Shown here piece by piece: positions 7,517 to 16,427 of a stretch of 64,000 nucleotides of DNA. The notes below the pieces were generated by a model. It saw nothing but the letters and a program-made list of their open reading frames with translations, searched no databases and had not been told where the DNA came from. Each line of letters begins with the position of its first letter. The first letter of the stretch is position 1. The stretch lies in NCBI RefSeq assembly GCF_000024425.1, contig NC_013946.1, forward strand, positions 2,542,001 through 2,606,000, read 5' to 3'. Source of the DNA: Meiothermus ruber DSM 1279. Lineage in GTDB: Bacteria; Deinococcota; Deinococci; Deinococcales; Thermaceae. The position numbers were made by a program, and so were the translations under genes.

Positions 7517-8041
7517 CTACTGGGTGTTGGGGGCGGCCTCGAGCGGCCGCACCCGCACCGCAGCGCCGGGCTTAATCTGGTACCTCGCAAACCAGCCCTG
7601 CCCCACCTCGAGCACCTGCCGGTAAACCACCCCCGGCACATAGCTGCGACAGCCTTTGCCCTGGGGGGGAGCGGGGCAGGGCTCGATGTCCAGAATGGCT
7701 AGAATGGTGCCGCGGCTATCCAGAAAAGCCACCGAGACGGGCTTCTCGAGGCCCATCCCCGTCCAAGCCTGGTCGCGGGGTTCCAAAAAGCTATACAAAA
7801 GGCCCTGGTGGGCTTTTCGGGTGAAGAGGTCGAGCACCCTGGGGTTGGAGAGCCTGTACACCGGCAGCTCCACCGTTCCCTTGGGGCTCGAGATGCTCAC
7901 CACTGCGTTGGGCACGGGAGGGGTACGCTGTGGCGGGCGGTTCAGAATCTGGCCCGCCCAAAAATAGCCCGTGGTGGAGAGCGCCACCGCCAGGGCAATG
8001 AGCCCCAGACCATAGCCACGCAGACCTCCGGAGCGGCTCAT
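7517..8041 (-). CDS. DUF192 family protein, membrane-anchored
   Basis: The 174-residue protein has one N-terminal transmembrane segment or uncleaved signal (about 9-28) and a DUF192 domain (about 55-165): VELPVYRLSN, then GLLYSFLEPRDQAWTGMGLEKPVSVAFLDSRG and ILDIEPCPAP, with VLEVGQGWFARYQIKPGAAV at the end. The biochemical role of DUF192 is not established. It overlaps the upstream glutaminyl-cyclase gene by 4 bp (ATGA), so the pair is co-translated and both products probably act outside the membrane. Confidence 0.85.
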   Translation of the reverse strand: MSRSGGLRGYGLGLIALAVALSTTGYFWAGQILNRPPQRTPPVPNAVVSISSPKGTVELPVYRLSNPRVLDLFTRKAHQGLLYSFLEPRDQAWTGMGLEKPVSVAFLDSRGTILAILDIEPCPAPPQGKGCRSYVPGVVYRQVLEVGQGWFARYQIKPGAAVRVRPLEAAPNTQ

Positions 8042-8799
8042 GGGTTGCTTACCACCGCAATTTCGAACAGGTAGGGCCAGAGCTTACCGGTAACAAAGAT
8101 GCGCCGGGTCTGGCTGTCGTAAGCGATGCCGTTGAGCACCGCGTCGGGGTTGGGGTTACGGGCCTGGGCCAGAAGCACCAGCCCGCTCAGGTCGAGCCAG
8201 GCCTCCACATTGCCGCTCTGGGGGTTGATGATGGCGATGCGGCTGGTCTGCCAGACATTGGCCCAGATGCGGCCCTGGATGTACTCGAGCTCGTTCAGCC
8301 GGGTTACCGGCTGCCCCCCGGCCCGCACCGTAAGGGTGCGCTCGGGCCGGAGGGTGCGGGGGTTGAGGAAAAATAGCTGGGCCGAGCCGTCCGACATAAT
8401 CAGGCGCTGGCCGTCGTGGGTCAGGCCCCAGCCCTCGGTCTGGTAGGTGAAGCGCCCCACCGGGTTGAAGTTGAGGTCGTAGATAAAGCCCTCCTGGTTC
8501 TGCCAGGTGAGCTGATAGAAGCGGTTCTGGAAGAGGGTGATGCCCTCGCCAAAGTACTTCTGCGGCAAAGACCGGCTTTGCAGCACCCGCCCGGTCTGGA
8601 GTTCCACCTTGCGCAGGCTGGACTGGCCGTAGAGACCGGTGCCCTCGTACAGAAAACCGTCGTGGTAGATGAGCCCCTGGGTAAAGGCCTGGGGGTCGTG
8701 GGGGTAGGTGTTGACAATGCGAAAACCCCAGACCGGAACCGAGGGCTGGGCCAGGGCCAGGCCCAGCAGGGCCAAGAGGGCAAGGAACGCTCGAATCAC
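8038..8799 (-). CDS. glutaminyl-peptide cyclotransferase, exported
   Basis: The roughly 253-residue protein has a signal peptide (VIRAFLALLALLGLALAQ) and a five-bladed propeller of the plant/bacterial glutamine cyclotransferase family: YPHDPQAFTQGLIYHDGFLYEGTGLYGQSSLR, TWQNQEGFIYD, EGWGLTHDGQRLIMSDGS, NELEYIQGRIWANVWQTSRIA and VLNGIAYDSQTRRIFVTGKLWP. It cyclises N-terminal Gln to pyroglutamate on exported proteins. I chose the GTG at 8799 with AAGG upstream; a TTG at 8826 is an alternative. It is coupled to the DUF192 gene downstream. Confidence 0.9.
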   Translation of the reverse strand: MIRAFLALLALLGLALAQPSVPVWGFRIVNTYPHDPQAFTQGLIYHDGFLYEGTGLYGQSSLRKVELQTGRVLQSRSLPQKYFGEGITLFQNRFYQLTWQNQEGFIYDLNFNPVGRFTYQTEGWGLTHDGQRLIMSDGSAQLFFLNPRTLRPERTLTVRAGGQPVTRLNELEYIQGRIWANVWQTSRIAIINPQSGNVEAWLDLSGLVLLAQARNPNPDAVLNGIAYDSQTRRIFVTGKLWPYLFEIAVVSNP

Positions 8800-8844
8800 G
8801 CCCTTTACCTTACCGCAAGGCCCCAAAGATGAATGAGACCGGGG

Positions 8845-10216
<1,372 letters not shown>

Positions 10217-10220
10217 GGCT

Positions 10221-11666
10221 TCAGTCTACCGGTTGCGCCGCCAGGGCCCTGCGCACCTCGTCCACCTCGTTCCAGGGAATGGCCTCGGTGCCCCGCTCGA
10301 GCGTCCGCTCGTGGCCTTTGCCGCTAAAGAGCAGGGTATCGCCCGGCTGGGCTTCCTGGATGGCGTAGCGGATGGCCTCGCGCCGGTCGGGGATGAGCAC
10401 GTAGCGGCGGGGGTCGCCGTGGGCCTGGGCCATGGCCTCCAAAATGGCCTCCAACGGCTCGGTGCGGTGGTCTTCCTCGGTAAAGATGGCGAGATCGGCC
10501 AGCCGCGCCGCCACCTGGCCGATGCCCACGCGCCGGCTGGGATCCTGATTCCCGGCGGCCCCGATCACCACCAGCAGGCGGCCCTGGGTGGTGGGGCGCA
10601 GGGTCTGCAGGGCGGCCTCGAGGCTGGCCCCGGTGTGGGCGAAGTCCACCACCACCCGAAAGGGCGCGGCCTGCACGAGCTGCATCCGGCCCGGCACGCC
10701 GGGAAAACCAGCCAGGCCTTCCTGGATTTGCTCCACCGAGAGGCCCACCTGCGCAGCAGCGGCCATGGCGGCCAGGGCGTTCTCGGCATTGAAGCGGCCC
10801 ACCATGGGAAGCCGTACGGCAAACCGGCCCATGGGCGAGACCACCTCAAACTCGAGGCCCGTACTGCTTTCCACCAGGTTGTGGGCCTGCCAGTCCCCTT
10901 GCTGGCCGTAGCTCCAGGTCTGGGGGCGGCCCCGCAGGGTCTGGGTCCAGGGGTTGTCGCTGTTCACAACGGCGAACCTCGAGCGCTCCAGGAGCTTCTT
11001 TTTCTCGGCAAAGTAGTTCTCCATGCTCCCGTGCAGGTCGAGGTGGTCTTGGTAGAGGTTGGTGAACACCCCCACCCGATACTCCAGCCCCCGCACCCGC
11101 TCCAGCGCCAGCGCGTGGCTGCTGACCTCGAGCACCGCCTGCCGGCAGCCCGCCTGCACGAAGCGGTGCAGCATCTCCTGTACCTGCGGGGCCTCGGGGG
11201 TGGTGAAGTGGCCGGGCAAAAAAAGCTCTTCTTCGCCAATTTTGATGCCCACCGTGGAGAGCCTGCCCACCGGTGGACGGGCCCTTTGCAGCAGGTGATG
11301 GAGCAGCACCGCAACGGTGGTTTTGCCCTTGGAGCCGGTCACCCCCAGCAGCTCCAGCCGTTGCGCCGGATACCCCCAGAAGGCCGCCGATAGATCGGCC
11401 AGGGCCGCGCGCGCATCCGCCACCCGCAGGTAGGGCACGCTCAGGTGCAGCTCGCGCATCCCCACCACCGCCACCGCCCCGTTCTGGATGGCCTGGGGGA
11501 TGTAGTCGTGCCCATCGAAAGGCTTGCGGCTCGGCAGGGGCACGCCGGGGATCGCCACGAAGACAAAACCCGGCTGCACCAGGCGCGAGTCGTGGGTCAC
11601 ACCCCGCACCTCCAGGGCCGGGGCGGTCTGGCCGAATAGTCCAAAAAGCTCTTGCAGGGTTGGCAT
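10221..11666 (-). CDS. murE: MurE: UDP-MurNAc-L-Ala-D-Glu ligase (third residue, probably L-ornithine)
   Basis: The 481-residue protein has the Mur ligase architecture: N-terminal UDP-binding domain (VRGVTHDSRLVQPGFVFVAIPG), central ATPase domain with the P-loop GVTGSKGKTT (about 110), and a C-terminal domain with SGKGHERT. DAP-adding MurE enzymes carry DNPR near residue 414; here the equivalent site (about 396) reads TEEDHRTEP, so DAP specificity is not expected. Deinococcus-Thermus peptidoglycan contains L-ornithine at this position, which fits. The start MPTLQELFGLF was chosen by family alignment; an upstream in-frame start would only add a low-complexity Arg-rich tail. Confidence 0.93.
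   Translation of the reverse strand: MPTLQELFGLFGQTAPALEVRGVTHDSRLVQPGFVFVAIPGVPLPSRKPFDGHDYIPQAIQNGAVAVVGMRELHLSVPYLRVADARAALADLSAAFWGYPAQRLELLGVTGSKGKTTVAVLLHHLLQRARPPVGRLSTVGIKIGEEELFLPGHFTTPEAPQVQEMLHRFVQAGCRQAVLEVSSHALALERVRGLEYRVGVFTNLYQDHLDLHGSMENYFAEKKKLLERSRFAVVNSDNPWTQTLRGRPQTWSYGQQGDWQAHNLVESSTGLEFEVVSPMGRFAVRLPMVGRFNAENALAAMAAAAQVGLSVEQIQEGLAGFPGVPGRMQLVQAAPFRVVVDFAHTGASLEAALQTLRPTTQGRLLVVIGAAGNQDPSRRVGIGQVAARLADLAIFTEEDHRTEPLEAILEAMAQAHGDPRRYVLIPDRREAIRYAIQEAQPGDTLLFSGKGHERTLERGTEAIPWNEVDEVRRALAAQPVD
10223..10228 (-). promoter_or_regulatory. -10 box of a probable leaderless promoter for nif3
   Basis: On the minus strand TAGACT is followed after 6 nt by the nif3 ATG (10216). The box lies within the last codons of murE. 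Confidence 0.5.
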
Positions 11667-11679
11667 CCAGGCCGCTCCG

Positions 11680-12090
11680 TTAGACTTGATTTTTGGGCCC
11701 CTCGAGCCGCTCGACCGGCCCCCCGGCCTCGGCCCAGGCTTTGAAGCCGCCCTCGATGTGGCAGACCGGCTCCAATCCCATCCGCTGGGCGGTCTGGGCT
11801 GCCAGGGCCGAGCGCCAGCCCCCCGCACAGTAAAACACGAACTTTTTACCCGAGGCGAAGATGGGCTTGTGGTAGGGGCTTTCGGGGTCTATCCAGAACT
11901 CCAGCATGCCCCTGGGGGCGTGAAAAGCGCCGGGGATCTTGCCCTCGCGCTGGAGCTCGCGGATGTCCCGCAAGTCCACAAACACGTAGTCGGGGTGGCC
12001 CAGGTAGCCTTTGGCCTCCTCTGCCGAGATGGTCTCGATCTCGGCCAGGGCCTGCTCGAGCAGCTTTTTATAGCCGACCTTCATTGCCAT
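11680..12090 (-). CDS. rhodanese-domain sulfurtransferase
   Basis: The 136-residue protein is a single rhodanese domain (about 20-128): ISAEEAKGYLGHPDYVFVDLRDIRELQREGKIPGAFH, the active-site loop FYCAGGWRSALAA with its catalytic Cys, and HIEGGFKAWAEAGGPV at the end. It would carry a persulfide sulfur in the cytoplasm; the acceptor is unknown. It lies 13 bp upstream of murE on the same strand. Confidence 0.9.
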   Translation of the reverse strand: MAMKVGYKKLLEQALAEIETISAEEAKGYLGHPDYVFVDLRDIRELQREGKIPGAFHAPRGMLEFWIDPESPYHKPIFASGKKFVFYCAGGWRSALAAQTAQRMGLEPVCHIEGGFKAWAEAGGPVERLEGPKNQV

Positions 12091-12131
12091 GCCTCAATTT
12101 ACTCATCCGAGCGGTTTAAGCTAGCTAAGGT

Positions 12132-12536
12132 ATGCGTGGTTGGCTTTGGCTCTTACCCTTGCTGCTTTCGGCCTGTGTGGTGGGCGTGCGGCCCGAGCCC
12201 GACCCTCCCCCGCCGGTGCGGCCCGTACCCCAGACCTCCAGTTTCGTGCTGAATGCCCGGCTGGGCCTGCCGCCCTATCCCGGCAGCGTGGCTATCAAGC
12301 GCGAGGAGCGGGGCGGCTCGAGCGAGGCCGAGTTCGAGACCCGCGACCCCCTCGAGCAGGTCTACACCTTCTTCCACAACTGGCTCACCAGCCGGGGCTG
12401 GGTGCGCACCCGCCTCGAGTACAAAGGCCCGGCCAGCAAACTCGAGGCCGAGTACCGCCGCGGGGCCGAGCGCTTCAAGCTCGAGCTCGACCAGCAAGGC
12501 CGCAGTGGGCGCTACAAGCTCGAGATAGATTTCTGA
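12132..12536 (+). CDS. small lipoprotein of unknown function
   Basis: The 134-residue protein begins MRGWLWLLPLLLSACVVG, a lipoprotein signal with the lipobox LLSAC and lipidated Cys15. A Pro-rich linker follows, then a soluble domain (about 45-134) with YPGSVAIKREER, DPLEQVYTFFHNWLTSRGWVR and a Lys/Glu-rich C-terminal strand region. The domain resembles small membrane-anchored proteins that I cannot name. TAAGCT stands 9 nt upstream of the ATG. The location should be the outer face of the cytoplasmic membrane or the periplasm. Confidence 0.75.
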   Translation: MRGWLWLLPLLLSACVVGVRPEPDPPPPVRPVPQTSSFVLNARLGLPPYPGSVAIKREERGGSSEAEFETRDPLEQVYTFFHNWLTSRGWVRTRLEYKGPASKLEAEYRRGAERFKLELDQQGRSGRYKLEIDF

Positions 12537-12584
12537 AAGCCCAGGCCACACAAGGCCCTGCAGATCTGTGGCATTCTGAAGCCG

Positions 12585-13475
12585 ATGCGCCGGGCCTACT
12601 CCACCGCACACTGCACCCTCGAGCTTCCCGATTACCACCCTTTCCCCAAGTACAAGTACGCTGGGGTCGCCGAGGCGCTACGGGGCGAGCTGGACATACA
12701 ACCCGCCCCGGCCATCGCCTGGGAGACCCTGGCCCTGGCCCACACCCCGGACTACCTGCAAAAGCTTCGCTCAGAAGGGCTCAGCCGGCAGGAGTCGCAC
12801 AAGGTAGGGCTGCCCTGGAGCCAGAGCCTGCTCACCCGGGCCTTGCATGCAGCAGGCGGAACCCTGGCCGCCACCCTGGACGCCCTTCAGACTGGGCTGG
12901 GCCTCAACCTGGCCGGGGGCACCCACCACGCCTATCCGGGGCGGGCCGAGGGCTACTGCCTGTTCAACGATGTGGCCGTGGCAATTGCTTACTTGCGGGC
13001 CCAGGGCTGGAATGGCCGGGTGCTGGTCGTGGATCTCGATGCCCACCAGGGTAACGGTACAGCAGCTTTTTTTCGGAACGACCCCACCGTCTTTACCCTT
13101 TCGGTGCACGCCGAGCGCAACTACCCCCTCAAAAAAGAGCCGGGCGACCTGAACGTAGGGTTGGCGGACGCCACCAACGATGCGGCGTATCTGGAGGCAT
13201 TGGAGGCTGCGCTGGAACAGGCCTTCACCCACCGGCCGGATCTGGTTTTCTACAACGCCGGGGTGGATGTGCTGCAAAACGACCGCTTCGGACGTTTGGG
13301 CCTGAGCCTGCAAGGGCTGGCCGAGCGGGATCGAATGGTATTTGAGAAGATCCGGCAGGCCGGCCAGCCCCTGGTGGTGGTGATGGGCGGCGGCTACAAC
13401 CGCGACCCACAGACGACTGTGGCCGGCCATGCCCAGACCTACCGCCTGGCCCTCGAGACCCTCGCGAACCGCTAA
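12585..13475 (+). CDS. histone deacetylase family (AcuC/HDAC-like) deacetylase
   Basis: The 296-residue protein is a complete arginase-fold deacetylase. The catalytic His pair is in AGGTHHAYPGRAEGYCLFNDVAVAI (H114, H115), the zinc ligands in VVDLDAHQGNGTA (D150 or D152, H154), and the third ligand region is FYNAGVDVLQNDRFG. Bacterial members remove acetyl groups from lysines (AcuC acts on acetyl-CoA synthetase) or from small amides. No acetyl-CoA synthetase or acetyltransferase gene is adjacent, so the substrate is open. Confidence 0.92.
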   Translation: MRRAYSTAHCTLELPDYHPFPKYKYAGVAEALRGELDIQPAPAIAWETLALAHTPDYLQKLRSEGLSRQESHKVGLPWSQSLLTRALHAAGGTLAATLDALQTGLGLNLAGGTHHAYPGRAEGYCLFNDVAVAIAYLRAQGWNGRVLVVDLDAHQGNGTAAFFRNDPTVFTLSVHAERNYPLKKEPGDLNVGLADATNDAAYLEALEAALEQAFTHRPDLVFYNAGVDVLQNDRFGRLGLSLQGLAERDRMVFEKIRQAGQPLVVVMGGGYNRDPQTTVAGHAQTYRLALETLANR

Positions 13476-13508
13476 ACACCTTGCTACGCAGCAGAGGCTG
13501 GCCTGCGA

Positions 13509-13514
13509 TACACT
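13509..13514 (+). promoter_or_regulatory. -10 box of a probable leaderless promoter for pdxY
   Basis: TACACT lies 6 nt before the ATG at 13521; no Shine-Dalgarno sequence is present. Confidence 0.45.
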
Positions 13515-13520
13515 GCCCCC

Positions 13521-14402
13521 ATGCAACCACCCCGCAATATCCTCTCCATCCAAAGCTGGGTTTCCTACGGCCACGTCGGCAACGCCGCCGCGGTGTTTCC
13601 GCTGCAACGCATGGGCTTCGAGGTATGGGCCATTCACACCGTGCAGTTCTCCAATCACACCGGCTACGGGCAGTGGAAGGGCATGATCCTGCCGCCCGAG
13701 CACCTTGTAGCGGTGGTGGAAGGGATCGCCGAGCGCGATGTACTGGGCCAGTGCGACGCGGTGTTGTCAGGTTATATGGGCAGCGGCGGCACCGCCGGGG
13801 CGATTCTATCGGCCCTGCACAAGGTGCGCCAGCTCAACCCCAGCGCGCTGTTCTGCTGCGACCCGGTGATGGGCGACGAGGGCCGGGGCCTGTTTGTACG
13901 CCCGGAAATCCCCGAGATCATCAAAAACCAGGTGCTGCCCCAGGCCGATATCCTCACCCCCAACCAGTTCGAGCTCGAGCTCCTCACCGAGCATCCCAGC
14001 AAAACCCTACCAGAGGCGCTCGAGGCCGCCCGCATCGTCCGGGCCCGGATGCACCCGGGCGGCCCCCGCATCGTGGTGGTAACCAGCCTGCTGCGCCAGG
14101 GAGCCCCTGAAAATACCATCGAAACCCTTGCCGTAGCCGAGGAGGGGGCCTGGCTGGTGCGCACCCCCCGCATCCCCCTCGAGCCCCCCCGCAACGGAAC
14201 CGGCGACGCCATTGCGGCCCTGTTCTTGGGGCGCTACCTCCAGACCCACCAGGTAGCCCAGAGCCTCGAGCACGCGGTCTCGGCCATGTACAACCTGCTG
14301 CTGCTCACCCACCAGATGAATACCCGTGAAATTCAGCTCATCGCCGCCCAGGACGAATACATCAACCCCAGCCGTCGCTTTGCCGCCGAGCAGGTGGCAT
14401 GA
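13521..14402 (+). CDS. pdxY: pyridoxal kinase PdxY
   Basis: The 293-residue ribokinase-fold protein begins with [26 protein letters not shown], the pyridoxal kinase hallmark, and has [43 protein letters not shown] and the catalytic anion hole [17 protein letters not shown] (Asp near residue 230). It phosphorylates pyridoxal in the B6 salvage pathway. It is followed head-to-tail (convergent) by the phospholipase gene, 3 bp away. Confidence 0.95.
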   Translation: MQPPRNILSIQSWVSYGHVGNAAAVFPLQRMGFEVWAIHTVQFSNHTGYGQWKGMILPPEHLVAVVEGIAERDVLGQCDAVLSGYMGSGGTAGAILSALHKVRQLNPSALFCCDPVMGDEGRGLFVRPEIPEIIKNQVLPQADILTPNQFELELLTEHPSKTLPEALEAARIVRARMHPGGPRIVVVTSLLRQGAPENTIETLAVAEEGAWLVRTPRIPLEPPRNGTGDAIAALFLGRYLQTHQVAQSLEHAVSAMYNLLLLTHQMNTREIQLIAAQDEYINPSRRFAAEQVA

Positions 14403-14405
14403 GGG

Positions 14406-14981
14406 CTAGTCGTAAAAGTAAGCCCAGCCAGCCGAACGCACCGCCAGGTAGTAGGCATAGGCCGCCGAGTAGCAAGCCGACCGGCTCAAGAAGCTTCTGG
14501 GGCGGCAGATCTGGTTCATGTTGACCAAAAAGTTGTCGTCGGAAAGCTTGCGCCCGGTCTCGTTGTAGAGGCTGGGAAAACGTGGAAAGTTGGCATAGCC
14601 AAAGTCGTGCACATTGCAGGCCGGCCGGAAGGTCTCGCGGTAGCCCAGCCCCAGGCCCTCCGGGGCCGAACACCCATTGCGGCTCCAGTCAAACTGCGGA
14701 TAGCTGGCCCGCGCGTTGTAGTAGGCGTCGTAGTTGGCCACGCTGCCCAGGGCAATGCTCTGCACCAGCAGCAGGTCGCCCGCACCCAGGCTTTGCAGGG
14801 CCAGCCGGGCCTGCTCGAGGTTCTGCAACGCCTCTGTATAGGCCGCAATGGCCTCGGGCTCGACCCCTAGCTGGCGCATGTCCTCCACAATGGATGCACT
14901 GGTCGACTCGGTAGCCGGCTGGCTGCAGGCCGCCAGCAACAAGGCCAGTATTCCCACCGCAAAACGCATCGGTTTACCCAT
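14406..14981 (-). CDS. prokaryotic phospholipase A2-like lipoprotein
   Basis: The 191-residue protein has a lipoprotein signal (ILALLLAACSQ, lipidated Cys19) and a C-terminal domain of the prokaryotic phospholipase A2 family: DWSRNGCSAPEGLGLGYRETF, then RPACNVHDFGYAN with the catalytic His-Asp pair, followed by LSDDNFLVNMNQIC and Cys residues that can form disulfides. It would hydrolyse the sn-2 ester of phospholipids at the cell surface. The middle region (about 25-85) is helical. The ATG at 14981 has AAGGAGG upstream with 7-nt spacing. Confidence 0.87.
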   Translation of the reverse strand: MGKPMRFAVGILALLLAACSQPATESTSASIVEDMRQLGVEPEAIAAYTEALQNLEQARLALQSLGAGDLLLVQSIALGSVANYDAYYNARASYPQFDWSRNGCSAPEGLGLGYRETFRPACNVHDFGYANFPRFPSLYNETGRKLSDDNFLVNMNQICRPRSFLSRSACYSAAYAYYLAVRSAGWAYFYD

Positions 14982-15142
14982 ACTCAACCCTCCTTCAAGG
15001 ATTCCTTAACCCTGCGGGGATAGCCTACCACAGCAATTTCAGCTCCTCCACAGGGTAAGTCGCCCCACACACCCAAGCCCCTTTCTAAACGATCATAAGA
15101 AAGTCGTCCCTAGCAACGTCCCCTAGCCAACAAGGAGGCCTT

Positions 15143-15499
15143 ATGCGAAAATTCTGGCTTGCAGGAGGGTTGCTGCTGGGCCTGGCCCTGGCCCATCACG
15201 GCTGGAGCAGCTACGACGCCAGCCGGGTGATTACCGCCACCGGCACCATCACCGAGGTCACCTTCGAGTTTCCCCATGCCACCATCTGGATAGAGGTTCC
15301 CCCCTCCGGCCTGACCCTGCAGCGCAGGTGGTACGTGGTGCTGGCCCCACCCTCGAGGATGACGGCCCGGGGACTGCCCAACGGCAGCCTCAAGGTGGGG
15401 GCGCGGGTCACGGTGGTGGGCTACCCACACCGCACCGAGCCTGAGGAAATGCGGGCCGAACGCATCATCGTAGATGGCAAAACGGTGGAACTGCGCTGA
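15143..15499 (+). CDS. DUF6152 family exported protein
   Basis: The 118-residue protein has a signal peptide ending ALAHHGW, and HHGWSSYDAS immediately after cleavage is typical of DUF6152. The rest is a small OB-like beta domain (ATGTITEVTFEFPHATIWIEV, GARVTVVGYPHR, EMRAERIIVDGKTVELR). The His-rich N-terminus may bind metal, which is inference. AAGGAGG precedes the ATG. Its stop overlaps the start of the DUF6644 gene (TGATG), so the two work together. Confidence 0.8.
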   Translation: MRKFWLAGGLLLGLALAHHGWSSYDASRVITATGTITEVTFEFPHATIWIEVPPSGLTLQRRWYVVLAPPSRMTARGLPNGSLKVGARVTVVGYPHRTEPEEMRAERIIVDGKTVELR

Positions 15500-15993
15500 T
15501 GGGTGAAGCCTGGGTCGCCTGGCTGGACTGGCTGCATACCACCCCGCTCGCGCAGACCATGCGCCAGTCGGAGTGGCTCTACCCTGCGGTGGAGATCCTG
15601 CACATTCTGGGATTCTGCGCGCTGGTGGGAGCGGCGGCCCTGTTCGATCTACGGCTGTTGGGGGTCTCCAGACAGATTCCCGTACAGCAGATGGCCGCTC
15701 ACCTGCTGCCGGTGGCCTGGGTGGGCTTTGCCCTGGCCGCGCCCAGCGGTTTTTTGCTGCTTCTGTCCGACGCCCCCAGCATTGGGGTCAGCCCGATCTT
15801 CCTGAGCAAGCTGGCCCTGATCGGGCTGGCGGGGATCAACGCGTGGATCTTTCATTTCCGCACCGCACGAAGCCTGCCAGCCTGGAATCAGCACACCCAC
15901 CCCCCGCCGGCGGCCAAGCTGGGGGCGCTGGTTTCGCTAGGGGTTTGGATAAGCGTTATTGCCCTGGGCCGATTAATCGCCTATTACGGATAA
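15499..15993 (+). CDS. DUF6644 family membrane protein
   Basis: The 164-residue protein has four predicted transmembrane helices (about 28-50, 70-90, 100-115, 138-160), with conserved His in EILHILGFCAL and WIFHFRTARSL that could ligate heme. It overlaps the DUF6152 gene by 1 nt. Function is not established; the pair looks like a small membrane redox or metal-handling module, which is only inference. Confidence 0.78.
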   Translation: MGEAWVAWLDWLHTTPLAQTMRQSEWLYPAVEILHILGFCALVGAAALFDLRLLGVSRQIPVQQMAAHLLPVAWVGFALAAPSGFLLLLSDAPSIGVSPIFLSKLALIGLAGINAWIFHFRTARSLPAWNQHTHPPPAAKLGALVSLGVWISVIALGRLIAYYG

Positions 15994-16281
15994 AAAGACG
16001 GCTCCCCTCGAGCCGCCCAGATTGCCCCGGAAGGTGTGCTTTGAACGGTGCGGTTCGGAAACACCTCCCCTCGAGGCTACCCGACCCAAACACCTCCGAA
16101 GGATGCCTCCAGCCTAGCAAGAGAAACACCTGGGGATTGGTAATTTGACACTTTACCCACCTCCTAGCTGTGTCCTCGCGGATTTGTCACCGCATAGCAA
16201 CAAGACAACCCGGCATACCAGGCCATCTGTTCCCACCTACTCCCAACAAACGCGTTCCATAGGTGGTTTGCGCAGGGGCTA
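15994..16281. other. non-coding stretch before the lacI promoter
   Basis: No gene is supported here. A 6-bp hairpin (CGGCTC/GAGCCG, 16000-16016) without a U-tract follows the DUF6644 stop. AAACACCT occurs three times in the same orientation (16059, 16088, 16124), the first two continuing to AAACACCTCC. TTGACA at 16145-16150 has no good -10 partner. Confidence 0.5.
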
Positions 16282-16310
16282 TTGCATTTCAGAACCGAAT
16301 GTGCTAGAAC
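16282..16310 (+). promoter_or_regulatory. promoter of the LacI-regulated sugar operon
   Basis: TTGCAT (16282-16287), a 17-nt spacer and TAGAAC (16305-16310) preceded by TGC, an extended -10. The first LacI-type operator begins about 15 nt downstream, where it would block elongation. Confidence 0.6.
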
Positions 16311-16324
16311 TATGGTCACAATAA

Positions 16325-16340
16325 TTGCAAACGATTGCAA
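16325..16340 (+). promoter_or_regulatory. LacI-family operator O1
   Basis: TTGCAAACGATTGCAA is a near-palindrome with the central CG typical of LacI/PurR operators. It lies just downstream of the promoter and shares TGCAAACGATTGCA with O2. Confidence 0.75.
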
Positions 16341-16370
16341 AAAAGTGCGCCCGCAACCCTTCTTGTAATC

Positions 16371-16399
16371 GCTTGTTCCTGGCATGGAGCGGCTTTTTT
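16371..16399 (+). terminator. hairpin plus T6 in the lacI leader (possible attenuator)
   Basis: GCTTGTTCC pairs with GGAGCGGC (one bulge, G-U pairs) around the loop TGGCAT and is followed by TTTTTT. It lies between the promoter and lacI, so it could reduce read-through into the operon. Confidence 0.4.
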
Positions 16400-16411
16400 G
16401 TAAATCCTGCA

Positions 16412-16427
16412 CTGCAAACGATTGCAT
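16412..16427 (+). promoter_or_regulatory. LacI-family operator O2, abutting the lacI start codon
   Basis: CTGCAAACGATTGCAT repeats the core of O1 87 bp further on and ends directly before the ATG at 16428. The pair could support looping and autoregulation. Confidence 0.7.

Noticed and set aside
16000-16016. Terminator after the DUF6644 gene
   Set aside because: Only a 6-bp stem and no U-tract; noted as part of the non-coding stretch instead.
16164-16427. 87-codon minus-strand frame across the lacI control region
   Set aside because: It would cover both operators and the promoter, and has no family match.
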